Source: DATFXM01 sp035315885
Lineage (GTDB): Bacteria > Acidobacteriota > Blastocatellia > UBA7656
Assembly: GCA_035315885.1 (NCBI GenBank)
Contig: DATFXM010000019.1
Coordinates: forward strand, 1 to 17,319
Direction of reading: 5' to 3'
DNA length: 17,319 bases
Shown: piece after piece, positions 7,788-14,969 of the stretch
How positions within the stretch are numbered: the stretch's first letter is position 1
How the letters are laid out: each line of letters begins with the position of its first letter
Notes under the pieces: model-generated
Told to the model about the DNA's origin: nothing
Databases searched by the model: none
What the model saw: only the letters and a program-made list of their open reading frames with translations
Translations under genes and position numbers: made by a program

Positions 7788-10481
7788 GGCGTTGGCAGAC
7801 TGAATCTTCCCGACGATCTCGTAGCTTGACTCAAGCGCCAGATCCAGTTTTTCGGAGTCCGGTCCGCCTCCGGTAGCCATGTCAGCACGGCCGCCGCCTT
7901 TGCCACCCACGATCGCGGCTACGTCGCGGACGATCTGTCCGGCATTTAGTCGCTTGGTCAAATCGTCAGTCACTCGTGCGACGAGCGAAACCTTGCCCGA
8001 AGCTTGTTGTCCCAGGACAACGACTCCCGTCTTCAGCTTTTGTGAAAGCGAATCGGCGAGCTGCCGCATCCCGTTGGCGTCCAGATCCGATACCCTTCTG
8101 GCTAAAACCTTCACGCCTCCGACTTCGCGAGCGCTTTCCGCCGCCTCGGCCGTTTCCGAATGGGCGATCTTCAGTTTCAGTTGTTCGATCTCTCGTTCGT
8201 ACCTTCGAACCTGCTCTATCAACTTCTCCACGTGTGCCGGTATCTCTTCGATCCGTGCCTTCAGACGTTCGCTCAATTGCCTCACCACTCGTTCATCCTG
8301 CTGGAGCAGATTGATCGCGTCGTCTGCAGTCCAGGCTTCAACTCTGCGAACGCCCGCGGCGATCGAAGAGTCGCTGACTATTTTTAGCGGTCCGATGTCT
8401 CCGGTGGCGGGCACGTGGGTCCCACCGCAAAGCTCGGTCGAGAAGCCGGGTACGCTCACCACCCTGACTTCCGAAGCGTACTTTTCGCCGAACAACGCCA
8501 TCGCTCCCGAGCTTAACGCCTCATCCAGAGGTTTGAGTTCAGTCTCCACCCGACGGTTTCGCAGTACTTCGTTGTTCACCAACCGCTCGATTTCATTTAT
8601 CTCATCATCGGTCAACGGAGCGTAATGAGTGAAGTCAAAGCGCAGCCGGTCGGGTGCTACCAGAGATCCCGCCTGTTTGACGTGCGGCCCGAGGACTTCA
8701 CGCAGCGCCGCATGCAGAAGATGAGTGCCGGTGTGATTCGCCTTGATGCGCCGCCGGCGCTCTGAATCGACCCTCGCAGTCACCAGGTCGCCCACTCGCA
8801 AAGCGCCCATGTCGACCTTGACTCGGTGCAAGTGAAAGCCAGTCACCACCGAATAGGTGTCTTCCACCGAAGCCAGCACGCCTTCTCCTTCAAGCGTGCC
8901 CGTGTCTCCGATCTGACCTCCAGCTTCGGAGTAGAAAGGAGTGCGGTCGAGTATCACTTCGCCTGTTTCGCCCGTTTCAAGACGCTCCCTGGACTCGTCC
9001 CCGACTACGATGGCCAGCACCTTGCAGTCGTGAGTCTCTGTCTCCTGATATCCCGTGAACTCAGTCCTGGGAAGGTGCTCGAACAGTCCTACGTAAACGT
9101 CTCTAGAGCGACGCAGGCCTGCTGAGCTTGCAACAGCGGGTGCAGTCTGCTGTTGCAGCTCTCGCAGAGCCGCATCGAACTGCTCGTTGAACTCGTCCTC
9201 AGAGAGATCAACCCCATGCTGCGAGAGCACAACCCGAATCAGGTCGCGCGGCACGCCGTACGTATCGTAAGTCCGTGCGAGCTCGATCATCGGGGGTGCT
9301 GCAGGGGAATGCAGCTCAAACAGCTCCGACAGACGCGGCTCGCCTACCGACAGGATCCTGCTGAACCGTTGCTCTTCAATGAGCACCGTCTGCTCGATCA
9401 AATGCCGTGACACGACAAGCTCGGGATAGGGTTCACCCATCAAGTCGACGACAAAATCCGTGACTTTGTGGAAGAACGGAGTCTTCAGCCCCAGTTTCTT
9501 CACGCCGTGATAGATTGCCCGGCGCATGATCTTACGCAAGACATAGTTTCTTCCGACATTGCCGGGAGAAATCCCGTCCGCGATTGAAAACGCCGTGCAG
9601 CGCGCGTGATCCGCCACGACTCGCATCGAAACGCCTTCGTCCGAGTCGTATTCGTAGGGCATGCCCGCCAGTTGTGAGATAAAGTCGATTATCGGCTTAA
9701 CCAGGTCGGTGTCGTAGTTCGACTTAACGCCCTGTACCACCGCGGCAACTCGCTCAAGTCCGGCTCCGGTGTCTACCGAAGGGGCGGGCAGTGGATCAAG
9801 CTGAAATCCGGACTCGACTTTGTAGCGATTGAACTGCATGAAAACCAGATTCCAGATCTCGATCGTTGTGTCTCCCGGACCATTCACGAACTCTGCGCGG
9901 TTGAACTCCGGGTCGTGAGCATTTTCTCCGAGGTAGTAGTGGACCTCGGAGCAAGGCCCGCACGGACCTGTCTCACCCATCTGCCAGAAATTGTCCTTGC
10001 GGCCGAAACGCATGACTCGATCGGCTGGAGCTCCAACCTGCTGCCAATAGCGCTCGGCTTCTTCGTCGGCGGGGACTTCCGCATCGCCGGCAAAAACCGT
10101 AAACCACATTCGCTCCGGATCCAGAGAGAGCTCGTTCACCAGAAGATCCCAGGCAAAGTAGATAGCTTCTTTCTTGAAGTAGTCGCCAAAGGAAAAATTC
10201 CCGAGCATCTCGAAGAATGTATGATGCCTTGCGGTTCGTCCTACTTCGTCCAGGTCATTGTGCTTGCCGCCTGCGCGAACGCACTTCTGAGATGAGACCG
10301 CTCGTTTGTAGTCTCGCGGTTCGATCCCCAGAAAGACATCCTTGAACTGATTCATCCCTGCGTTGGTGAACAGCAAGGTGGGGTCGTTGGCCGGCAGCAG
10401 CGGGGAGCTGCGAACGATTTTGTGCCCTCGCTCGCCAAAGTAGTCGAGGAATTTTTGACGTATTTCTTGCCCTGTCATCAT
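7785..10481 (-). CDS. alaS: Alanyl-tRNA synthetase
   Basis: 898 residues; charges tRNA-Ala and clears mischarged Ser and Gly. Class II catalytic core at about 1-240, starting EIRQKFLDYFGERGHKIVRSS and including FTNAGMNQFKD, ARHHTFFEMLGNFSFGDYF and the GETGPCGPCSEVHYY segment; then the tRNA-recognition region; then the editing domain with zinc ligands His583 and His587 (HTGTH) and Cys685 and His689 (CGGTH), each 19 residues beyond the E. coli positions; then a coiled coil (about 735-780) and the DHHA1/C-Ala domain with GGKGGGRADMATGGG. Full length. It starts ATG-ATG at 10481/10478, with only a weak SD, and either may be used. Last gene of the minus-strand string from selA, but it appears to have its own extended -10 promoter. 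Confidence 0.98.
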   Translation of the reverse strand: MMTGQEIRQKFLDYFGERGHKIVRSSPLLPANDPTLLFTNAGMNQFKDVFLGIEPRDYKRAVSSQKCVRAGGKHNDLDEVGRTARHHTFFEMLGNFSFGDYFKKEAIYFAWDLLVNELSLDPERMWFTVFAGDAEVPADEEAERYWQQVGAPADRVMRFGRKDNFWQMGETGPCGPCSEVHYYLGENAHDPEFNRAEFVNGPGDTTIEIWNLVFMQFNRYKVESGFQLDPLPAPSVDTGAGLERVAAVVQGVKSNYDTDLVKPIIDFISQLAGMPYEYDSDEGVSMRVVADHARCTAFSIADGISPGNVGRNYVLRKIMRRAIYHGVKKLGLKTPFFHKVTDFVVDLMGEPYPELVVSRHLIEQTVLIEEQRFSRILSVGEPRLSELFELHSPAAPPMIELARTYDTYGVPRDLIRVVLSQHGVDLSEDEFNEQFDAALRELQQQTAPAVASSAGLRRSRDVYVGLFEHLPRTEFTGYQETETHDCKVLAIVVGDESRERLETGETGEVILDRTPFYSEAGGQIGDTGTLEGEGVLASVEDTYSVVTGFHLHRVKVDMGALRVGDLVTARVDSERRRRIKANHTGTHLLHAALREVLGPHVKQAGSLVAPDRLRFDFTHYAPLTDDEINEIERLVNNEVLRNRRVETELKPLDEALSSGAMALFGEKYASEVRVVSVPGFSTELCGGTHVPATGDIGPLKIVSDSSIAAGVRRVEAWTADDAINLLQQDERVVRQLSERLKARIEEIPAHVEKLIEQVRRYEREIEQLKLKIAHSETAEAAESAREVGGVKVLARRVSDLDANGMRQLADSLSQKLKTGVVVLGQQASGKVSLVARVTDDLTKRLNAGQIVRDVAAIVGGKGGGRADMATGGGPDSEKLDLALESSYEIVGKIQSANA

Positions 10482-10513
10482 AGCAGTCTATTCCGTGCGA
10501 ATTTTAAATCGTG

Positions 10514-10522
10514 ATTATAGCA
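10514..10522 (-). promoter_or_regulatory. alaS: alaS promoter, extended -10
   Basis: On the minus strand TGCTATAAT, a perfect TGn extended -10 hexamer. No recognisable -35 is present at 16-18 nt because that position is occupied by the CAGTAGG array (10525-10548). The start point would be near 10507, giving a leader of about 26 nt. Extended -10 promoters can work without a -35, so this is plausible. Confidence 0.6.
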
Positions 10523-10524
10523 AA

Positions 10525-10548
10525 CAGTAGGCAGTAGGCAGTAGGCAG
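10525..10548 (+). repeat. Heptamer repeat array, CAGTAGG x3
   Basis: Three exact CAGTAGG units (10525-10531, 10532-10538, 10539-10545) followed by CAG. It sits immediately upstream of the alaS extended -10 element. Confidence 0.9.
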
Positions 10549-10554
10549 ACAAAG

Positions 10555-10569
10555 TTCTGAGTACTGAGT
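10555..10569 (+). repeat. Short heptamer pair, TTCTGAG TACTGAG
   Basis: Two units, one exact TTCTGAG and one variant TACTGAG, between the CAGTAGG array and the end of the PilZ-DUF4388 gene. Same family as the arrays at 7749-7787 and, inverted, at 10606-10626. Confidence 0.6.
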
Positions 10570-10605
10570 AAGAAGCTTGGATTTTGAAACTCGGAGGGGA
10601 TACCA

Positions 10606-10626
10606 CTCAGAACTCAGAACTCAGAA
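10606..10626 (+). repeat. Heptamer repeat array, CTCAGAA x3, running into a coding end
   Basis: Three exact CTCAGAA units (10606-10612, 10613-10619, 10620-10626). Read on the minus strand they provide most of the last codons, and the TGA stop, of the PilZ-DUF4388 gene. Confidence 0.9.
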
Positions 10627-11314
10627 CTTCTCTTTCGTCTCTGATTCGAAGCAGGTCGAGAATTAATCCCATGTTGCTCGCGGCTTTAATGGCAGGCTCA
10701 AACGGAACGGCAGCTTTCTTGAACTCAAAAGTACCGTCGTTAGCATCAAGAAATCGCAGCAGGGCGTCAGCACCCATTCGGTCGCTGGTCTTCGCTCCAA
10801 CTATCTGCCCGTCGTTGAAGTGCACCTCTCCGCTCTCGCCCGGTAGACTTACCACCAGACTTCCAGTCACCCTTGAATTCTCAATCATCTGGATGACGTC
10901 GAATATGTTGATCACCGAAAAGTTGCCCAGAAGCAGGTTCTGAGAGGCGGGAGGAGTGTCGGTAGCTCCCGGGCGTTCGTTGAACGGAAAGGCCGGCTCA
11001 ATCGGAATACCGTCTACAAGGCATTGCAGAGCATGCAGGTGATCGGGCCTGAGATTGACGAACCGCACGCCCATCCCGATCTGAGCCATGCTGTACCGTA
11101 CCTCAGCCTCGGTCTCGATCAATACACCCCTTACTCTGAACTTCAGCTTTATGAGGCTGCCCGGCGCGACCGCGGTGATTGAATCTATAAACGCACCGGC
11201 CGTACTGATGTCGTTGATCCGCGTCGCAAACGGGCTAATCCCGGCACCGTTGCATTCGACTTCGCAGATGTAGCTGATGCGCTTTACTGCTCGTCTATCC
11301 TTCACTTGCCTCAT
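10607..11314 (-). CDS. PilZ domain + DUF4388 protein, likely c-di-GMP effector
   Basis: 235 residues, cytoplasmic. The N-terminal PilZ domain (about 5-105) has both c-di-GMP-binding signatures: R8-x3-R12 in RRAVKR and D35-x-S37-x2-G40 in DISTAGAF, so ligand binding is likely intact. The C-terminal part (about 125-215) matches the DUF4388 pattern: LLGNFSVINIFDVIQMIENSRVTGSL, GEVHFNDGQIVGA, ADALLRFLDANDGTFEF. Proteins of this architecture are linked with type IV pilus or gliding control in delta-proteobacteria and acidobacteria, which fits pilT two genes upstream. The final residues VLSSEF and the stop come from a heptamer repeat array, so the original C-terminus was probably altered. The ATG at 11314 has a weak SD. 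Located 42 nt after recX, probably in its operon. Confidence 0.88.
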   Translation of the reverse strand: MRQVKDRRAVKRISYICEVECNGAGISPFATRINDISTAGAFIDSITAVAPGSLIKLKFRVRGVLIETEAEVRYSMAQIGMGVRFVNLRPDHLHALQCLVDGIPIEPAFPFNERPGATDTPPASQNLLLGNFSVINIFDVIQMIENSRVTGSLVVSLPGESGEVHFNDGQIVGAKTSDRMGADALLRFLDANDGTFEFKKAAVPFEPAIKAASNMGLILDLLRIRDEREVLSSEF

Positions 11315-11356
11315 TCACAAGCCCACTTGTTCAGATAATGCGCGGTGCGTTCGCGA

Positions 11357-11968
11357 TCATTGCTCGAAGTCCTCGAACTCATCGCCGCTGGAAATCGACC
11401 TCATCTTGCGTCTTACCAAATCAAACTCGAATCCTAACCTTACAAGATGACTGAACAATTTCCTCGAGCCAGCCGTGTCGCCTGGATAACCGTGGAGTCT
11501 CAGATGTTTCCTGATCGCTTTATCGATCAGCTCGTCCTCTCCTTGCTGTTCAAATGCCAGGTCAATGGCCCTGTCGATTGTGGTGCGGTCGATCTTCCGC
11601 GCCGACAGCTCGCGTGCCAGGCGGCTCCGGCCCACCGGCTTTACCGCAACTCGCGAACGCGCATAGTTCTCAGCGAACCGCAAATCGTCAACGAGTCCCA
11701 TCTCCTTCAAGCGCGTGATGCAGGCTTCTACAGCCACGGGATCGACCGGGTGCTTCTCCAGGAGTCTGCCCCTAAGCTCAGCCTCGCTTCTGGACTTTAC
11801 GGTCAGTAGCTTTAGGGCCCTCGCCAGCAGCTTCTGATTCGTTCCTTGTTGACTGCTGTCCGGCGTAGGGGCGAGCGTCTGTTGCAGCGAACTCGAATTT
11901 CCGGCACCCCCGGGCTCACGCCGCCGGCGTTTTATCTGCTCGCCGTTTCTGATCCTTCCAGAAGCCAA
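11357..11968 (-). CDS. recX: Regulatory protein RecX
   Basis: 203 residues; RecX binds RecA filaments and limits or modulates recombination. The core (about 46-195) shows the three-helix repeats of the family: LARALKLLTVKSRSEAELRGRL, then VEACITRLKEMGLVDDLRFAENYARSR, then GRSRLARELSARKIDRTTIDRAI, and a final LVRLGFEFDLVRRKM. The first 45 residues are low-complexity (RKR-, G-, S-, Q-rich) and beyond the usual family N-terminus. The start shown is TTG at 11968 with no good SD; it would overlap the end of pilT by 37 nt. No ATG occurs before the core, so the real start could be another non-ATG codon closer to it. recA is not in the window. Likely translationally coupled to pilT. Confidence 0.85.
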   Translation of the reverse strand: MASGRIRNGEQIKRRRREPGGAGNSSSLQQTLAPTPDSSQQGTNQKLLARALKLLTVKSRSEAELRGRLLEKHPVDPVAVEACITRLKEMGLVDDLRFAENYARSRVAVKPVGRSRLARELSARKIDRTTIDRAIDLAFEQQGEDELIDKAIRKHLRLHGYPGDTAGSRKLFSHLVRLGFEFDLVRRKMRSISSGDEFEDFEQ

Positions 11969-13140
11969 TTCACAAACTGTTTTGCTTCGGGTTTGCCGCC
12001 TTCAAGCGACGACGTCTTTCTGCGCGAGCGTTCCATCTCTTCTCGAGCCTGATCCGAAGACGATCGAATGCCCTGAACACGCAGTTTGAATTCATCGGCA
12101 TTGGTTGCGCCCTGTAACGCCTCTTCGTATGTTATCAACCCGCGAGAATACAGATCAAACAGCGACTGATCGAACGTCTGCATCCCGTATTGGGACGTGC
12201 CCTGCGCAATCGAATCGCGAATGCCCGCGGTTTTCTCGGGGTGAATGATCGAATCACGAATATACGGCGTCACGACCATCACCTCTACGGCAGGCACGCG
12301 TCCGAGCATCGGGTCCGCTGCTCTGACTAGTCGCATTGATACGACCGCCTTCAGCACGCTGGCCATCTGTAACCGAATCGACCTCTGCTGATGAGGTGGA
12401 AAGATAGCCACGATACGGTTGATGGTCTCGGTCGCATCGAGAGTGTGAAGAGTTGAGAGAACCAGGTGACCGGTTTCGGCGGCGGTGAGCGCAGTCTCCA
12501 CCGTTTCGTAGTCACGCATCTCGCCCACCAGTATCACGTCGGGATCCTGTCGAAGAGCGCCTCTTAGCGCTTCCGAAAAACTTCGCGTGTCGACGTCCAC
12601 TTCGCGCTGGTTTACGTAGGACTTTTTGTCGCGATGGAGGAATTCAATCGGGTCTTCGATAGTTACGATATGACCGGTACGCATCCGGTTCATGTAATCG
12701 ATCATCGCTGCGAGCGTGGTAGATTTTCCCGAGCCGGTTGAGCCGGTGACCAGAACAAGCCCGCGAGGTTCGTCGGCGATCTTTTCGATGACCGAGGGCA
12801 GCCGCAGCTCGTCGGTTGTCCGCACCGTCGTCGGAATGACGCGCAGAACCAGGCCCACTGTACCGCGCTGCTGGAATATGTTGCAGCGGAACCGTCCCAG
12901 CCCTGATACGCCGTACGCAATATCAATTTCGCAATTCTCGCCAAACCGCTGCTTCTGGCGGTTGTTCATTATGGAAAACGCCATGTTGAGGGTGTCTTCG
13001 GCGGACAATCGCTGCGCTTCAACCATTGGTTGAAGATCGCCGTTGATCCTCATAAACGGAAAGCTGCCTGCCTTAATGTGTAGGTCGCTTGCCCCTTTGC
13101 TGCACGCGATGGTCAGCAACTGATCGATACTCGGTGACAT
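11932..13140 (-). CDS. pilT: Type IV pilus retraction ATPase PilT family
   Basis: 402 residues; hexameric AAA-like motor that drives pilus retraction at the inner-membrane base (twitching). N-terminal PAS-like domain (1-115), then the ATPase: Walker A GSTGSGKST (133-141), Asp box around IEDPIE (161-166), Walker B DVILVGEMRD with Glu207, His box TGHLVLSTLHT (223-233). The C-terminal block GMQTFDQSLFDLYSRGLITYEEAL (319-342) is closer to the PilU/PilT2 style than to classic PilT, where AIRNLIRE-type sequence stands; here it is GIRDSIAQG. A charged extension of about 40 residues follows. The retraction role is expected from the family; the PilT/PilU distinction is uncertain. ATG at 13140 with a poor SD. 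A good promoter lies about 150 nt upstream. Confidence 0.93.
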   Translation of the reverse strand: MSPSIDQLLTIACSKGASDLHIKAGSFPFMRINGDLQPMVEAQRLSAEDTLNMAFSIMNNRQKQRFGENCEIDIAYGVSGLGRFRCNIFQQRGTVGLVLRVIPTTVRTTDELRLPSVIEKIADEPRGLVLVTGSTGSGKSTTLAAMIDYMNRMRTGHIVTIEDPIEFLHRDKKSYVNQREVDVDTRSFSEALRGALRQDPDVILVGEMRDYETVETALTAAETGHLVLSTLHTLDATETINRIVAIFPPHQQRSIRLQMASVLKAVVSMRLVRAADPMLGRVPAVEVMVVTPYIRDSIIHPEKTAGIRDSIAQGTSQYGMQTFDQSLFDLYSRGLITYEEALQGATNADEFKLRVQGIRSSSDQAREEMERSRRKTSSLEGGKPEAKQFVNWLLEGSETASR

Positions 13141-13297
13141 TCAGGCCTAGCCTCGCACAACTCCATCTCGAAAACCGCGGGGAGCCCTCAGGGGACAAAA
13201 GTTCTTTGCAGGGTGTGAAACCCGAATTCGAGAAGTGCAGACGGTGTCTTAATTCGAAGGGGCCTTCAGTCGATAAACAGCGGGTCCAAACGCGGTC

Positions 13298-13326
13298 ATT
13301 ATAGCCGCAGCACAAACCCCCGGCAA
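13298..13326 (-). promoter_or_regulatory. pilT: pilT operon promoter
   Basis: On the minus strand TTGCCG (13321-13326; four of six), 17 nt, then a perfect TATAAT (13298-13303). It would start near 13291, leaving a leader of about 150 nt before pilT. This separates pilT-recX-PilZ from the selA/two-TM pair. The leader has a few weak hairpins but no recognisable riboswitch. Confidence 0.7.
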
Positions 13327-13348
13327 CAGTAATTAAAATGGGGTATCG

Positions 13349-14959
13349 CTAGTGGTTCTGCCCAGGGGCGGTGAATTTGATTTCGGTTTCGCCCGACCAC
13401 AGTTTCACAATCCGGTAGCCCACAAACCCGGTATCGCGCTTGCCATCGTACTCAAATTCAAAGATGCCGCGCTGTCCCGGCGCGAGCGCCGACGGAGAAA
13501 CGTCTACTTGACGGGTTTCGGGCTGCCCGCCGCTCCCCCGCTGGAGCGAAACCTCCACGTGCAGATTTTCGAGCGTTTCCGGTGGGTCGGCGATATTGTC
13601 AACCGCCCCTCGCGCCTTAACCATGTTCTTCACGACTTCCGGGCTTCGCGATGGAAAGATGTTGGCCTTCGGCTGTGATGGCGGCGCTGTGTTTGAGACG
13701 CCCCTCGCCCGCGCTACGAACGCATTGACCTTGCCATGAAAGCCAGGCCAGTAGAAGTAAGAGAGAATTGCAACACCCAACAACAGAACGGTCACCGCGA
13801 GCACGATCGTGCCCCCGCGACCTCCTCCTGGGTCTGAGTCCTTGCCGTAGTTCACCAGCGCTTCGATTCCAACATCAGCGGTCGGCCGCGACGGCGAGCC
13901 GAGTCTGAGCGGCGCTGAAGATGCCTCCGCGGGTATCCCAAGAACCGAACCCGCCGGAACCGTGCTTCGAGACACCGAGCGCGCAGCCATTGGAGCCGCT
14001 ACCTCGTTTGCTCTAACCGAGCCCCAGATGCTAGTCGTCTTTGCCGGCGTCAACGGCTCAGCAGCTCGAGGAGGTTCAGGCGGCCGCGCAGGTTCAGGTG
14101 GTCGCGTTGCATCTATGGCGCGCACCGGTTCAACCGGACGCTTCGCCTCGACTGCAGTCTGCTGTTCTCGAGGCTCGAGGGGTCTGATGTGCGGGGCCTC
14201 ATAGCTTTCGCGTTGCTTTATGGGCGTGATCGCCGGCCGAAAATACTGCTCGCGATCTCGCTCGTCAGCACTTGTTGCCTGGAAACCCTTAACACGGTCG
14301 GCGTCAAAAGCCTCAGTGGGACGCGACGCTCGGACCTGGCTCGTTCGGTCAGCTACCGGAACTCTGGTTGTGGTGGACTCGTCGCCGCTCTTTAGCGGAG
14401 TCGTCTCAGTCACGTGGCGGTGCGCGGTGCTTTCTAACCCGGAAAGCACTTCATCATCGAACGGAGACTCGTGCGGGGCCTCAGAAGCGCTTTCGGGAAC
14501 AGTGACCAGCGGCCGCTTCTCTTCCGGCGGTGCAGGCTCGGGCCCGAGAACACGCGCCGCGACCGGCGGTTCGCTGACAGGCTCGGGAATCGCTTGCGGT
14601 TTTTCGGGCTCTGCTTGCGGTTGTTCGGGTTGGGAGGTTTTCTGGACTTCCGCTGAAGCGGAACGCAGTTCAGTCCGGGTGACTCTCGTCTGAGGCACTG
14701 GCTGCACCAAGGGCTGCGGGCGGTGCCGGATGGGCCAGTCGGTCGAGGCCTTTGGCTCGGTAGACGCCGTCGGGTTTACAAACAGGCTATGCATGCCCGC
14801 CTGCCAGTCCTCTTCAGGTTCTTTTTCGGTCGCTTTGAAACGCCGATAGAAATGGACAACCAGAAACACTCCGATTATCAAAGCCAGAGAAGAAGCAACT
14901 ATGACCAGTATGGATATCCTGGGCGCTTGCTGAAGCAGAAAGAGCGTAATAAGGAACAT
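13349..14959 (-). CDS. Two-TM proline-rich membrane protein with FxLYD-like C-terminal domain
   Basis: 536 residues, not recognised as a named gene. TM1 at about 13-38 (ISILVIVASSLALIIGVFLV), then about 340 residues rich in P, E, A, R and T, probably disordered (with PPEPARPPEPPRAAEP-type stretches), TM2 at about 383-404, and a C-terminal domain at about 440-530. The last has the pattern of an FxLYD/immunoglobulin-like fold: VKARGAVDNIADPPETLENLHVEVSL, SALAPGQRGIFEFE, FVGYRIVKLWSG. With two TM segments, both termini should be on the same side, so the long disordered loop is on the opposite face from the folded domain. ATG at 14959 with AGAGGTG upstream. Begins 10 nt after selA and is probably co-transcribed with it. 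Role unknown; an envelope scaffold for pilus proteins is only a guess from position. Confidence 0.78.
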   Translation of the reverse strand: MFLITLFLLQQAPRISILVIVASSLALIIGVFLVVHFYRRFKATEKEPEEDWQAGMHSLFVNPTASTEPKASTDWPIRHRPQPLVQPVPQTRVTRTELRSASAEVQKTSQPEQPQAEPEKPQAIPEPVSEPPVAARVLGPEPAPPEEKRPLVTVPESASEAPHESPFDDEVLSGLESTAHRHVTETTPLKSGDESTTTRVPVADRTSQVRASRPTEAFDADRVKGFQATSADERDREQYFRPAITPIKQRESYEAPHIRPLEPREQQTAVEAKRPVEPVRAIDATRPPEPARPPEPPRAAEPLTPAKTTSIWGSVRANEVAAPMAARSVSRSTVPAGSVLGIPAEASSAPLRLGSPSRPTADVGIEALVNYGKDSDPGGGRGGTIVLAVTVLLLGVAILSYFYWPGFHGKVNAFVARARGVSNTAPPSQPKANIFPSRSPEVVKNMVKARGAVDNIADPPETLENLHVEVSLQRGSGGQPETRQVDVSPSALAPGQRGIFEFEYDGKRDTGFVGYRIVKLWSGETEIKFTAPGQNH

Positions 14960-14969
14960 CTAAGCACCT

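Noticed and set aside
13141..13291. c-di-GMP riboswitch in the 150-nt pilT leader
   Set aside because: A phrase ACCCTGCAAAG is faintly reminiscent, but the conserved GEMM core blocks and paired stems are not present.
14220..14693. Plus-strand 157-codon frame with Ser/Gly-rich product
   Set aside because: Antisense to the proline-rich loop of the two-TM protein; repetitive composition keeps other frames open.
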